A DNA stretch of 64,000 bases from Lactococcus fujiensis JCM 16395 (GTDB taxonomy: Bacteria > Bacillota > Bacilli > Lactobacillales > Streptococcaceae), in contig NZ_JXJU01000007.1 of NCBI RefSeq assembly GCF_002441655.1, positions 1 to 64,000 on the forward strand. The letters run 5' to 3'. The notes under the pieces are model-generated. The model made no database searches. It was not told the DNA's origin and saw only the letters and a list, made by a program, of their open reading frames with translations. A program made the translations under genes and the position numbers. Below are positions 16,004 through 25,871 of the stretch, piece by piece; positions within the stretch are counted from its first letter, which is position 1, and every line of letters begins with the position of its first letter.

Positions 16004-16744
16004 ATGGATTCTGCTGTGATTGTAAAAGACTTAACTGTTAAATTTAATGGAAAAGCAGTCCTAAACCAACTTTCACTTAGCTTGAAGGCTGGAGAAATTG
16101 TGGGATTAATTGGTCCATCTGGTGCTGGGAAGTCAACACTTATCAATGCCTTACTAGGGATGATTAAAGTTAATAGTGGCTCTGTTGAGGTATTCGGACA
16201 CGAGATGCCAAATCGTGAAGTAATGAGTCAAATTGGCTTTATGGCACAGTCGGATGCACTTTTTGGTGAATTAACTGGTGAGCAGAACTTAGAATTTTTT
16301 GGAAGTTTACAGGGAATCCCCAAAAAAGAGTTAGTCGAAAAAATGGGATTGGCCGCTAAGACAGTGAATCTCACAGAGGATTTGAAAAAACCAGCCAGTG
16401 ACTATTCAGGTGGGATGAAACGTCGCTTGTCTCTTGCAATTGCCTTACAAACAGATAGCCCCCTAATTCTCCTTGATGAACCCACCGTTGGAATTGACCC
16501 TGAACTTCGCCAAGAAATCTGGAAAGAACTTCGACTTTTAGCTGCTGCAGGGAAAGCCATTTTGGTAACTACACACGTTATGGATGAGGCAGAGCGTTGT
16601 GATAAAGTATTAATGTTAAGGGAAGGCCATTTTGTAGCTCAAGGAACGCCACAAGAGTTGAAAACACAATATGATGTAGAAACAATTGAAGATGCCTTTA
16701 TTAAAGCAGGACACGAACTCCAAAATGGAGGAGGGCAAGCATGA
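16004..16744 (+). CDS. ABC transporter ATP-binding protein (ABC-2 exporter)
   Basis: The 246-residue ATPase has Walker A GPSGAGKST, the signature motif DYSGGMKRRLS, Walker B LILLDEPTVG and the H-loop TTHVMDE. The C-terminal extension is typical of DrrA/CcmA-type exporters. AAGGAG lies 7 nt before the ATG at 16004; a longer open frame starts inside the operator and is not used. The gene overlaps the permease gene by ATGA, indicating translational coupling. The substrate is unknown. Confidence 0.93.
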   Translation: MDSAVIVKDLTVKFNGKAVLNQLSLSLKAGEIVGLIGPSGAGKSTLINALLGMIKVNSGSVEVFGHEMPNREVMSQIGFMAQSDALFGELTGEQNLEFFGSLQGIPKKELVEKMGLAAKTVNLTEDLKKPASDYSGGMKRRLSLAIALQTDSPLILLDEPTVGIDPELRQEIWKELRLLAAAGKAILVTTHVMDEAERCDKVLMLREGHFVAQGTPQELKTQYDVETIEDAFIKAGHELQNGGGQA

Positions 16745-17925
16745 GAACAAAAGCAATTATTAAACGTATTTTATTACAACGAAGAGGAGATGTACGAAGT
16801 CTCGCTTTAATGTTTATTGCCCCCTTGATCATCTTGACTTTGCTTTATTTCCTCTTACAAATTCCATCCAATGTTACTTATCGTGTGGGCATTGATAATC
16901 GAAGTTCGAGCACAGCACTTGTTAATCAGCTGAAGAAATCAGATAAACTTGAAATCATTCAAATTGATAACAATCAAAGAAATACGATAAACAAGAAGAA
17001 TTTAGCAGCAGCGATTGTCATTACTGACAATAAAGTAGACGTGACTTATGCAAATACGGATAACTCAAAAACACAAGTTGTCACAAGTCTTTTGGCAATG
17101 ACCGTTCAAGAAATTCAGGGGAAAAAGACTCAAGCAACGATTGAAGATACAATTAAGTCAGTAATCGCATCGTCCGAGGCTGCAGTAAAATCAGTTTCTG
17201 AAGCTGCAGTAAAATCAGGCGTAAAAATTGAACAAGTACCAAATACAGGGGGAACGACTGTAACGATTCCCAAACCTGCAACTGTTTCAATTAGTAGCCA
17301 TTATTTATACGGCAATTCAAAATTGAATCCATTTAGTAGTTTGGCTCCGGTATTGGTCGTTGTCTTTGTATTCTTCTTTGTTTTCTTGATTTCAGGAATA
17401 AGTTTAGTTGGGGAACGAAGTTCGGGAACGCTGACACGACAACTGGTCACTCCTGTTAAGAGAAGCGAGATTGTTCTTGGTTATACGGTAGCATATGGTT
17501 TGCTTGCAATAGCTCAGACCTTGATTATTCTATTTTTCGTCCGCTATGTGTTAGGAATGGAAGTCATAGGTAATTTTATCTGGGTTATTGTGATCAATTT
17601 AATTTTGGCTATTATTGCCCTGATGTTTAGTTTGCTATTGTCGGCAGTTGCAAAGAATGAGTTTCAGTTTATCCAATTTATTCCAATTGCACTTGTCCCA
17701 CAAGTTCTTTTCAGCGGACTAATCAATGTTGATACAATGGAAAAACCCCTTCAATGGATTGCACACATCATGCCATTATATTATGGTATTGATGCCCTCA
17801 CGAAAGTCGTTAAGCAAGGAATGGGCTTTACAGATATTTGGTTTAATCTGTTGATTCTCGTTCTAATTGCCGTGATTTTGTATGGATTAAATGTGATTGC
17901 ATTAAAAGAACTTCGTAGAACTTAA
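16741..17925 (+). CDS. ABC-2 type transporter permease
   Basis: The 394-residue membrane protein has one N-terminal transmembrane helix (about 22-42), a large extracellular domain of about 150 residues rich in Ser/Thr/Asn, and five or six C-terminal helices with the ABC-2 motif SGISLVGERSSGTLTRQL. It pairs with the preceding ATPase to form an exporter under TetR control. The gene ends just before a strong bidirectional terminator. Confidence 0.92.
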   Translation: MRTKAIIKRILLQRRGDVRSLALMFIAPLIILTLLYFLLQIPSNVTYRVGIDNRSSSTALVNQLKKSDKLEIIQIDNNQRNTINKKNLAAAIVITDNKVDVTYANTDNSKTQVVTSLLAMTVQEIQGKKTQATIEDTIKSVIASSEAAVKSVSEAAVKSGVKIEQVPNTGGTTVTIPKPATVSISSHYLYGNSKLNPFSSLAPVLVVVFVFFFVFLISGISLVGERSSGTLTRQLVTPVKRSEIVLGYTVAYGLLAIAQTLIILFFVRYVLGMEVIGNFIWVIVINLILAIIALMFSLLLSAVAKNEFQFIQFIPIALVPQVLFSGLINVDTMEKPLQWIAHIMPLYYGIDALTKVVKQGMGFTDIWFNLLILVLIAVILYGLNVIALKELRRT

Positions 17926-17930
17926 TAATG

Positions 17931-17955
17931 AAGCGTGAGTTAACTCACGCTTTTT
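17931..17955. terminator. Bidirectional terminator
   Basis: AGCGTGAGTTAACTCACGCT is a perfect 20-bp palindrome with flanking A- and T-runs. It serves the exporter operon and the convergent tetR gene at 17954. Confidence 0.9.
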
Positions 17956-18568
17956 ATTTTTCGCGATTGATATTAACACCAAGAACTGTGAGATGCCCAT
18001 TGGAAATGAGTTTTATCATAAGATGCGCAAAATCCTGAGCTTTCATCTTATTCGTATCAGTAATCCACCACTTCAGGGTTCCAACAAGGATTGCGACGAT
18101 ATAATTAATAACAAAATCATCCGGAATCACAACATCTTGTTCACGAACTTCTAATTTTTCAAATAGTTCGGTGTACCTATCAGTCAACAAATCCAAAAAA
18201 CGATCAATTAAGACTTGGTCTTGAGCCTTATCAATAACAATTTGAGCAACTTCTGGATTTTCACGGACAAATTCATAAAAGCGTGTTAAAATTGATTCAA
18301 TCTTAGCAACATGGACATTATTTCCTTGGATAGGACTGCTTTCATCTAAAATTTCTGTAAATGAAATCAAAAATTCTTCAATCAGGCTATCATATAAGTC
18401 TTGTTTGTCAGCATAGTGTGCGTAAAAAGTAGCGCGATTAATCATTGCTAAATCAGCAATTTCTTGTATTGAAATTTTTTCAAATTTTTTCTTTCGTAAA
18501 AGACCAAAAAAAGCCTGCGTAATTAATTTTTTTGTTCGTTTGACACGCAAATCTTCTGCTTTAACCAC
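17954..18568 (-). CDS. TetR family transcriptional regulator
   Basis: The 204-residue protein has a helix-turn-helix ISIQEIADLAMINRATFYAHY (about residues 33-52) and a C-terminal domain of the TetR_C type seen in DhaS-like regulators. The start is a GTG at 18568 preceded by AGAGGT. It is divergent from the giant activase gene across a 321-bp region containing a palindrome over the activase promoter, so it may control that gene. Its ligand is unknown. Confidence 0.85.
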   Translation of the reverse strand: MVKAEDLRVKRTKKLITQAFFGLLRKKKFEKISIQEIADLAMINRATFYAHYADKQDLYDSLIEEFLISFTEILDESSPIQGNNVHVAKIESILTRFYEFVRENPEVAQIVIDKAQDQVLIDRFLDLLTDRYTELFEKLEVREQDVVIPDDFVINYIVAILVGTLKWWITDTNKMKAQDFAHLMIKLISNGHLTVLGVNINREK

Positions 18569-18889
18569 TATGTTACCTCTATTACTGTCTTTTATAATAC
18601 ATTCTGACTATTAATGTTGCTTTTATCACTAATTATATGCCATCTCGTGAATGCTTTCACGTTTTAACTCTGTCAAAGAAATTTTCCATTTATGTCAAAT
18701 AACTTTTGCAAATGCAACACACTGTTTGCTTTTGTTGTCTATCGTACAAGAAGCATTTATTTGCTGGTTGTAAAATATATTTAGCGTGCTAAAATAAGCA
18801 GTAAATATGATAAACAACAGGCTGTCAAATAAAGTTGGAGCAGCAAATATAAATGTATTTCTTGTATAAATGAGGAGATATTTAAGGAA
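18569..18889. promoter_or_regulatory. Divergent intergenic region between tetR and the activase gene
   Basis: The 321 bp hold an extended -10 promoter toward the activase gene: TTGTAA (18768-18773), 16 bp, TGCTAAAAT (TAAAAT at 18790-18795). The palindrome TTTAGC-gt-GCTAAA (18780-18793) overlaps the -10 and may be an operator. A second inverted repeat, GTGAA-tgct-TTCAC (near 18650-18663), is a weak cre-like candidate. No small gene is seen. Confidence 0.5.
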
Positions 18890-21800
18890 ATGAGATATAA
18901 AGCAGGAATCGATGTGGGATCGACAACGGTAAAATTAGTTGTTTTTGATGAAAAATTTTCTTTACTTTTTAGTCGTTATGAACGACATTTTTCGGATGTT
19001 AAATCTGCAACCACCAAAGTACTAACTGAGCTTATCAATGAATTCGGTGACTTAAATCTAGAACTGTCCATCACAGGTTCTGGAGGAATGGGCCTTGCTG
19101 AAGTACTTGATATTCCGTTTGTTCAGGAAGTTATCGCAAGTTCGATTACAATTGAAAAATTTATTCCAGAGACCGATGTTATGATTGAACTTGGTGGAGA
19201 AGATGCCAAGATGACTTTCTTTGATCATGGAACTCAGGAACTGAGAATGAATGGAACTTGCGCTGGTGGAACTGGTGCGTTTATTGACCAAATGGCAGCT
19301 TTATTAAAAGTCGATGCAAGTGGAGTCAATGAGCTTGCAAAAAGTTATGAAAAAATTTATCCAATTGCATCAAGATGTGGCGTATTTGCGAAAACCGATG
19401 TACAACCGCTCCTAAATGAAGGTGTTCGTCGTGAAGATATCGCTGCCTCAATTTTTCAAGCTGTCGTTAATCAAACGATAGCTGGACTTGCGAGTGGACG
19501 TAAAATAAAAGGAAAAGTAGCTTTTTTAGGGGGCCCTTTGTTTTTTATGTCCGAACTGCGAAAAAGGTTTATAGAGACACTTGATTTAAGACCAAGTGAT
19601 GTTGTTTTCCCTGAAAATCCTCAACTTTTTGTAGCCATGGGAGCAGCACTATCTGATGAAAAAGTTGAGAAAAAAGTGACAGACTTGATTGATAGTCTTG
19701 AAAATGATAATAGCGAAAGCCTTATTCCACAAGATACAATGGAAAAACTTTTCGAAAGTGAAGCGGAACTTGAAGCTTTTCGTGCGCGTCACGCAAAAGC
19801 AACAGCATCCTACAAAGCCTTATCAGAACACGAAGGAGCAACTTATTTAGGAATCGATGCAGGTTCAACGACGACTAAAGTTGTCTTAATAGATGAAGTT
19901 GGAAATATTTTGTACGACCATTATGGTTCAAATAATGGTGAGCCTTTGGAATCTGTTATTGATATTTTACAAGACCTTTACAGTAAGTTACCAGATGAGG
20001 TATACATCGCAAAGTCAACGGTGACAGGCTATGGGGAACATTTGATTAAAGCAGGTTTACACGTCGACTATGGTGAAGTTGAAACAATGGCGCATTATAA
20101 AGCCGCAGAATATTTTAATCCCGGTGTTGATTTTATTTTAGACATTGGTGGCCAAGATATGAAGGCGATGCGGATTCGAGATGGAGCCTTGTCATCAATT
20201 CAACTCAATGAGGCCTGTTCATCAGGCTGTGGTTCGTTTATTGAAACATTTGCTAATTCACTCAAGCATGATGTTTACAATTTTTCAAAACTAGCTTTGC
20301 TGGCGGAGCATCCAGTCAATTTGGGCTCCCGTTGTACTGTTTTTATGAATTCAAAGGTTAAGCAGGTTCAAAAAGAAGGAGCAACGATCGGCGATATTTC
20401 AGCAGGTTTGTCTTATTCGGTCATCAAAAATGCATTATATAAGGTAATTAAGGTCAAACGTCCTGAAGAATTGGGAAATAAAATTGTTGTGCAGGGGGGG
20501 ACTTTTTATAACGAGGCCGTTTTACGGGCTTTCGAAAAAATTTCCGAACGTGAAGTTGTTCGTCCAAGTATTGCAGGGCTGATGGGTGCTTACGGTTGTG
20601 CTTTGATATCACTTGATCACGAAGAAGTTGGAAAATCAACAAATTTGTTAAGCTTGACTGATCTTGATCAATTTTCCACGCATAAAGAATTTATGGTTTG
20701 TGGCCTTTGTGAAAATAACTGTAAAATGACATTGACCGTCTTTAATGATGGAAGCAAGTTTGTGACAGGAAATCGGTGTGAGCGTGGCGCTGAAAAGGCT
20801 ACCCAAATCAAGATAGATCGGACTGATAAAAAAGTTAATTTAGTTGATTATAAGTATAAAAAATTATTTAAATATCACAGTCTAAGCAAGAAAAAACAAA
20901 CTCTCGGGGAAATTGGTATTCCGCGCGTGCTGAATATGTATGAAAATTATCCACTTTGGCACACAATGCTTACAGATCTTGGCTTTCGAGTTGTCTTATC
21001 TCCTAAATCAGATAAAGAGTTGTTTGAACAAGGGCTGGAGACCATTCCTTCGGATACGGTTTGTTACCCAGCTAAAATGACGCATGGACATATCATGAGC
21101 ATTATAAATAAAGGCGTTCCTACGATTTTTTATCCCTCAGTTCTTTTTGAGCAGGAGGAGCAGAAAGCTGCAGAAAATCACTACAATTGTCCTATTGTCC
21201 AATCTTATCCCGAGGTGATTAAAAATAATATTGATGAGATTAGAAATGGCGAAGTTACTTATCTTCACCCTTTCATCAATTTAGCGAACCCAGAAAGTGT
21301 TGCGCAGAATATTTGGTCAGCACTGAGAAAAAACGGCTTTGAATTGACTCAAGAAAATGTTAAAGATGCCGTTTTACATGGGTTTGCGGAACTTGAAAAA
21401 TTTAAAAAAGACTTACGAGACAAAGCTGAAGATTTATTATTGAAGATAAATCTGAATCAGGAAAAAGCAATTGTCCTTGCAGGGCGCCCATATCATTTGG
21501 ACCCAGAAATTAATCATGGAATTGCAGAAATTATCACGCAAGAGGGCTTTCACGTCTTAACTGAAGATTCTATTTCTCATTTGGAAGATGTTTCTGGATT
21601 AAGAGTTGTCAATCAATGGGTTTATCATTCACGTCTTTATGCAGCAGCACAATTTGTATGTAAAAATAAAAATCTCGAACTTGTTCAATTGAATAGCTTT
21701 GGATGTGGACTAGACGCTGTTACGACTGACCAGGTTGAAGAAATTATGCGTGGTCACAATAAGTTATATACAGTACTAAAAATTGATGAGGGATCAAATA

Positions 21801-23176
21801 TGGGAGCTGTTCGTATCCGTCTACGAAGTCTTAAAGCAGCTGTGGCTGAACGGACAAAACATCATATTGAACCTTCAGTAATGACAGAACTTGTTCGAGA
21901 CAAAACACCAGTTTTCACACATGAAATGGCAAAGAAACACACTTTATTAATGCCAATGCTTAGTCCGATTCATCAAGCAGGACTAATAGACACTGCTTTC
22001 GAGGCATCGGGCTATAATGTTGTCTGTTTACCAGAGACTAACACATCTGTGAATAACGGATTAAAATTTGTCAATAATGACAGTTGCTATCCAGCCATCA
22101 TTACAATAGGTCAACTCATAGAGGCACTTCAATCAGGTCAATACGATGTCAATAATACATCCGTAATGATGACCCAGACAGGTGGTGGGTGCCGCGCAAC
22201 AAATTATATTCCCTTGCTAAGAAAAGCGCTAATTGATGCTGGTTTTCCACAAGTTCCAGTTATCAGTTTGTCAATGGGGAATCAAGGCACAGAGAAGGGA
22301 TTTAGATTTACGATTCCTTTACTCACACGATTTATGATTGCTGTTCTATATGGTGATTTATTTGAACGTGTAGTTTATCGTACAAGACCATATGAAATGA
22401 ACAAAGGCGCTGTTAATCAACTTCACGAAAAATGGCTTCAAAAGGCAATACATAATGTTAAAACAGCAAGCATTTTTGAGTTTAATCGAAATATGAAGCA
22501 AATAATCGAAGCCTTTGACCAGATTGAACTTCAAGGAGAAGGGACAAAACCGCGCGTAGGAATAGTTGGGGAGATATTGGTAAAGTATAGTAAAACTGCA
22601 AATAACGATATTGTCAATATAATAGAAGAAGAGGGGGGCGAGGCCGTCGTTTTGGATCTCATTGGTTTTATGAATTATAGTTTTTACAATCAAATATGGC
22701 GAACAGATGAACTGGATTTTGCCAAGAAAAATAAATTGATTGCTAAAACATTTCTTGGAATAATCAATATGTTAGAGAAACCAATGAATAAGCAGTTGTT
22801 GTCATCAAAAAGATTTGATGGGATTGAGAGTATTTATGAAATTGCATCAAACACCGAGAAAATTATCTCCATTGGAAACCATACAGGCGAGGGCTGGTTT
22901 TTAACAGGTGAAATGATTGAACTTTTGCAGAAGGATGTAAAAAATATTGTTTGTTTGCAACCATTTGGATGTTTACCCAACCATATTGTAGGTAAAGGCA
23001 TGATGAAAGAGTTGCGCCGACAATACCCAGGGGCAAATATTAGTCCTATTGACTACGACCCGGGTGTGTCTGCTGTCAATCAATTGAATCGGATCAGACT
23101 CATGATGGCAACAGCCAAAAAGCGGATGATCCAAGTAAATGACGGGATTGAAGAAATAATTGTGGGTTCACATTAA
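18890..23176 (+). CDS. Acyl-CoA dehydratase activase-related protein (BadF/BcrD ATPase, two ASKHA domains + DUF2229)
   Basis: This 1428-residue protein contains two BadF/BadG/HgdC-type ASKHA ATPase domains: the first with GIDVGSTTVKL, GGEDAKM and CAGGTGAF, the second (from about residue 318) with GIDAGSTTTKV, GGQDMKA and CSSGCGSF. A cysteine cluster CGLCENNC (about 605) and a long C-terminal DUF2229/dehydratase-like region follow. Smaller relatives bind a [4Fe-4S] cluster between subunits and use ATP to drive electron transfer to 2-hydroxyacyl-CoA dehydratases. No dehydratase gene is visible here. The actual reaction of such giant fusions in lactic bacteria is not known to me. Confidence 0.88.
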   Translation: MRYKAGIDVGSTTVKLVVFDEKFSLLFSRYERHFSDVKSATTKVLTELINEFGDLNLELSITGSGGMGLAEVLDIPFVQEVIASSITIEKFIPETDVMIELGGEDAKMTFFDHGTQELRMNGTCAGGTGAFIDQMAALLKVDASGVNELAKSYEKIYPIASRCGVFAKTDVQPLLNEGVRREDIAASIFQAVVNQTIAGLASGRKIKGKVAFLGGPLFFMSELRKRFIETLDLRPSDVVFPENPQLFVAMGAALSDEKVEKKVTDLIDSLENDNSESLIPQDTMEKLFESEAELEAFRARHAKATASYKALSEHEGATYLGIDAGSTTTKVVLIDEVGNILYDHYGSNNGEPLESVIDILQDLYSKLPDEVYIAKSTVTGYGEHLIKAGLHVDYGEVETMAHYKAAEYFNPGVDFILDIGGQDMKAMRIRDGALSSIQLNEACSSGCGSFIETFANSLKHDVYNFSKLALLAEHPVNLGSRCTVFMNSKVKQVQKEGATIGDISAGLSYSVIKNALYKVIKVKRPEELGNKIVVQGGTFYNEAVLRAFEKISEREVVRPSIAGLMGAYGCALISLDHEEVGKSTNLLSLTDLDQFSTHKEFMVCGLCENNCKMTLTVFNDGSKFVTGNRCERGAEKATQIKIDRTDKKVNLVDYKYKKLFKYHSLSKKKQTLGEIGIPRVLNMYENYPLWHTMLTDLGFRVVLSPKSDKELFEQGLETIPSDTVCYPAKMTHGHIMSIINKGVPTIFYPSVLFEQEEQKAAENHYNCPIVQSYPEVIKNNIDEIRNGEVTYLHPFINLANPESVAQNIWSALRKNGFELTQENVKDAVLHGFAELEKFKKDLRDKAEDLLLKINLNQEKAIVLAGRPYHLDPEINHGIAEIITQEGFHVLTEDSISHLEDVSGLRVVNQWVYHSRLYAAAQFVCKNKNLELVQLNSFGCGLDAVTTDQVEEIMRGHNKLYTVLKIDEGSNMGAVRIRLRSLKAAVAERTKHHIEPSVMTELVRDKTPVFTHEMAKKHTLLMPMLSPIHQAGLIDTAFEASGYNVVCLPETNTSVNNGLKFVNNDSCYPAIITIGQLIEALQSGQYDVNNTSVMMTQTGGGCRATNYIPLLRKALIDAGFPQVPVISLSMGNQGTEKGFRFTIPLLTRFMIAVLYGDLFERVVYRTRPYEMNKGAVNQLHEKWLQKAIHNVKTASIFEFNRNMKQIIEAFDQIELQGEGTKPRVGIVGEILVKYSKTANNDIVNIIEEEGGEAVVLDLIGFMNYSFYNQIWRTDELDFAKKNKLIAKTFLGIINMLEKPMNKQLLSSKRFDGIESIYEIASNTEKIISIGNHTGEGWFLTGEMIELLQKDVKNIVCLQPFGCLPNHIVGKGMMKELRRQYPGANISPIDYDPGVSAVNQLNRIRLMMATAKKRMIQVNDGIEEIIVGSH

Positions 23177-23185
23177 CAAAGCTAT

Positions 23186-23210
23186 AAAGTCGCTACAGTG
23201 CGACTTTTTT
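23186..23210 (+). terminator. Terminator of the activase gene
   Basis: AAAGTCGC-tacagt-GCGACTTT plus T-run. An extended -10 TGATAAAAT for ykgJ begins directly in the T-run. Confidence 0.85.
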
Positions 23211-23226
23211 GATAAAATTAACAAAG

Positions 23227-23724
23227 ATGAAATACACGATAGATATTGAGCATTATCGAGATCTTGCTCAGCAAAAACAAAAAGAACATAAAAAATTTTT
23301 AGGAACCTTGAAAAAGAAATCACCTAAAAATTTGGATAAAATTACACGAGAAATTCATAATGAAGTATTTCGTGACATTGACTGTACAACATGCGCAAAT
23401 TGTTGCAAGACGCTTGGCCCAGATTTTAAAGAAGCCGACATAGAGAGGATTGCGAAATATCTCAGAATGAAAGTGTCTGATTTTGAGACGAAATATCTGC
23501 GCGTGGATGAGGATGGTGATAAAGTCTTTCAGAGTATGCCTTGTCCGTTTCTAGGATCGGATGATTTGTGCACAATATATGAGGTTCGACCAAAAGCATG
23601 TCGAGATTTTCCACATACAGACCGCAAAAAAATATATCAAATTAATCACCTGACCATTCAAAACGAACTCTATTGTCCAGCGACTTATGAATTTGTCGAA
23701 CGCCTGCAAAAAAGGCTGAAATAA
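23227..23724 (+). CDS. YkgJ family cysteine-cluster protein
   Basis: The roughly 165-residue protein carries the UPF0153/YkgJ pattern: CTTCANCC (about 57-64), then CPF, C in LCTIYEVRP, ACRDFP and a final YCPA. These cysteines probably bind zinc or an iron-sulfur cluster; the role is unknown. The N-terminus is Lys-rich. The ATG is 8 nt after TAAAAT (23213-23218) and lacks a ribosome binding site, so the transcript is probably leaderless. An upstream in-frame TTG lies within the promoter and is not used. Confidence 0.85.
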   Translation: MKYTIDIEHYRDLAQQKQKEHKKFLGTLKKKSPKNLDKITREIHNEVFRDIDCTTCANCCKTLGPDFKEADIERIAKYLRMKVSDFETKYLRVDEDGDKVFQSMPCPFLGSDDLCTIYEVRPKACRDFPHTDRKKIYQINHLTIQNELYCPATYEFVERLQKRLK

Positions 23725-23847
23725 TAAATTGTGCACTAGATAAACGAGTGCTTCTTCATTTCTTAACCTCTTATACGTATATACGTAAAAAAATTGACTT
23801 TGTAACACTAAAATAAATAATTGCCTGCTCAAAGGAAACTTTTTTGA

Positions 23848-23869
23848 TATAATTAAGCTAACGTTTTCA
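23848..23869 (+). promoter_or_regulatory. rpiA promoter with cre-like site
   Basis: An extended -10 TGATATAAT (TATAAT at 23848-23853) precedes rpiA by about 50 nt. The sequence at 23856-23869 matches the CcpA cre consensus at 12 of 14 positions on the minus strand and would lie near the transcription start. A perfect palindrome TACGTATATACGTA lies upstream at 23774-23787. Confidence 0.45.
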
Positions 23870-23902
23870 AACATTGGATTTTATGGGAGAAGTGGACATA
23901 TA

Positions 23903-24577
23903 ATGATGAATTTAAAAGAACAAGTTGGAATCAAAGCGGCAGAATTTGTGAAGGACGGGATGACTGTTGGCCTCGGAACTGGATCGACAGCTGCCTTTTT
24001 TGTTGCTGAATTGGGACGCCGTATAAGGGAAGAAAATCTGAAAATAACGGGGGTTACAACTTCAAACGTGACCAGTGAACAGGCTAGTAAGCTTGGTATT
24101 CCACTAAAATCAATTGATGAAGTCGATTCTGTTGATTTGACAGTTGATGGCGCTGACGAAGTTGATGCGGATCTTAATGGAATTAAAGGTGGTGGCGCAG
24201 CATTGCTGATGGAAAAAATTGTGGCTACCTACTCAAAAGACTATATTTGGATTGTCGACGAGAGCAAGCTCTCTGAAAAATTGGGCTCATTCAAAGTACC
24301 AGTTGAAGTGGTTCCTTATGGGGCAGAACAAGTTTTCCGCAAATTTAAAAAGGCAGGTTATGCTCCAACGTGGCGGTTACGCGAATCCGGTGAGAAGTGG
24401 CTGACAGATATGCAACACTACTTGATTGATTTACACATTCCCGAGATTTCAAAACCTGAGCAATTGGCCAATGAATTAGACTTAACCGTTGGTGTTGTCG
24501 AACATGGTTTATTCAATAAAATGGTCAATAAAGTGATTGTAGCGGGAAAAGATGGAGTTAGGATAATTGAAAAGTAA
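23903..24577 (+). CDS. rpiA: Ribose-5-phosphate isomerase A
   Basis: The 224-residue enzyme interconverts ribose-5-phosphate and ribulose-5-phosphate in the pentose phosphate pathway. It shows the conserved [20 protein letters not shown] and [13 protein letters not shown] motifs, DESK with the catalytic region, and length normal for the family. GGGAGAAG lies upstream of a double ATG. It is followed 43 nt later by a phosphatase gene in the same direction. Confidence 0.96.
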   Translation: MMNLKEQVGIKAAEFVKDGMTVGLGTGSTAAFFVAELGRRIREENLKITGVTTSNVTSEQASKLGIPLKSIDEVDSVDLTVDGADEVDADLNGIKGGGAALLMEKIVATYSKDYIWIVDESKLSEKLGSFKVPVEVVPYGAEQVFRKFKKAGYAPTWRLRESGEKWLTDMQHYLIDLHIPEISKPEQLANELDLTVGVVEHGLFNKMVNKVIVAGKDGVRIIEK

Positions 24578-24620
24578 ATAACATATTCTGCTGTTTGTTT
24601 ACTTTACGAGGTGAAACAAT

Positions 24621-25196
24621 ATGAAACATTTATTTTTGATGCGACATGGCGAAACATTATTTAATATTCAAGGGAGAACGCAAGGATGGAGTGATTCCCC
24701 ACTGACTAAAAAAGGAATTTCTGATGCTCAAACTGCAGGCCAATTTATGAAAAATTTTCCAGTGGCTTTTGATCATTTTTATAGCTCAACGCAAGAAAGA
24801 GCATCTGACACGCTTGAGCTTGTTTTTCCTGATGTGGACTATGCTCGCTTGAAAGGATTAAAAGAAGCCAATTTTGGAGTGTTCGAAGGCCATCAACAGT
24901 ATCTTGAGCCACAAAGCACAAATGGTAAGGCAACCTTTTTCTCTGATTTTGGCGGTGAAACGCGTTTCCAGGTCGCAGATAGGATGGACAATGCTTTGTC
25001 AACTCTGATGAAAAAAGATGACCATCAAAACGTATTTTGTTTAAGTCATGGTGCGGCAATGTGGTATTTTTTACACGAAAAAACAGAGCATGAAAAAGTT
25101 AATTTTCAGGGGCTTCACAATCTTGATTTATTACATTTTATTTATGACGATTCCACAGGTCAATTTAGTTTTGAAGAACTAATTAAAACATTGTAA
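24621..25196 (+). CDS. Histidine phosphatase family protein (phosphoglycerate mutase-like)
   Basis: The 191-residue protein starts MKHLFLMRHGETLFN, the RHG catalytic motif, with the second histidine in CLSHGAAM (about 141). Members include cofactor-dependent phosphoglycerate mutases and broad-specificity phosphatases; length and divergence favour a phosphatase. GAGGTGAAAC precedes the ATG. It may be cotranscribed with rpiA and ends at a bidirectional terminator. Confidence 0.9.
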   Translation: MKHLFLMRHGETLFNIQGRTQGWSDSPLTKKGISDAQTAGQFMKNFPVAFDHFYSSTQERASDTLELVFPDVDYARLKGLKEANFGVFEGHQQYLEPQSTNGKATFFSDFGGETRFQVADRMDNALSTLMKKDDHQNVFCLSHGAAMWYFLHEKTEHEKVNFQGLHNLDLLHFIYDDSTGQFSFEELIKTL

Positions 25197-25198
25197 AA

Positions 25199-25229
25199 TA
25201 AAAAGCCTGTCCATACGGATAGGCTTTTT
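25199..25229. terminator. Bidirectional terminator
   Basis: AAAAGCCTGTCC-atac-GGATAGGCTTTT, with one G-T pair, lies between the convergent phosphatase and Nudix genes. Confidence 0.85.
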
Positions 25230-25680
25230 AGATGTTTAAATCAGCTTTCCATTGTTTAACACCCCATTTGTGACTGCCTCGTTTAAGTTTGGCAATCGCT
25301 GTATCGATGTCGAACCAGAAGATGTTGTTGAAGTCCTCTAGTGGCGCTTGGTCAAATTTTGGATCCACGGTTTCATATATATAAGCTGGATTGTGGTAAT
25401 AGGTATCACGGTGTGAACTATAAAAATACTCGTCCGCTTGCCCATAATACTTACCAACTGCTGCATGGACCCCAAGTTCTTCAATTAATTCACGTTTTAA
25501 AGCTTCGTGTTGATTTTCACCAGCTTCAATGCCTCCGCCTGGTAAGAAAAAAGAACCATTTGGAGCTTGAATAATACAAATTTCTGTTTTATCCATACGA
25601 GAGACGATGCCGTAAACGCCAACACGTTCTACATATGGAACGCCTTCAACTTTTTCACCAAAATATGGAATATCGCTCAT
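25228..25680 (-). CDS. Nudix hydrolase
   Basis: The 150-residue protein has a complete Nudix box: GGGIEAGE, then REL and EELGV with normal spacing (about residues 48-70). It hydrolyses a nucleoside diphosphate linked to another group; the substrate cannot be told from sequence. GGAGAG lies 5 nt before the ATG. It is a single leftward gene between convergent and divergent neighbours. Confidence 0.9.
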   Translation of the reverse strand: MSDIPYFGEKVEGVPYVERVGVYGIVSRMDKTEICIIQAPNGSFFLPGGGIEAGENQHEALKRELIEELGVHAAVGKYYGQADEYFYSSHRDTYYHNPAYIYETVDPKFDQAPLEDFNNIFWFDIDTAIAKLKRGSHKWGVKQWKADLNI

Positions 25681-25871
25681 TATATCTCTCCGTTCTCTAT
25701 CAAATTCTTCATCAGAATGTTCTTTAATAAAACCTCGTTAACAGTTGCTCTTAATGAACGACAACCGCTTACAAAAAATTTATTCATCACTATTCTATCA
25801 AAAACCGCCGAAATTTGATAAAATAAAGTACTAGTGAGAGCAAATTGCTCTGTTCGAGAGGGACTTCAACA

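Noticed and set aside
18650-18663. cre-like site for CcpA upstream of the activase gene
   Set aside because: At least two mismatches to the consensus, including the central CG, and poorly placed relative to the promoter.
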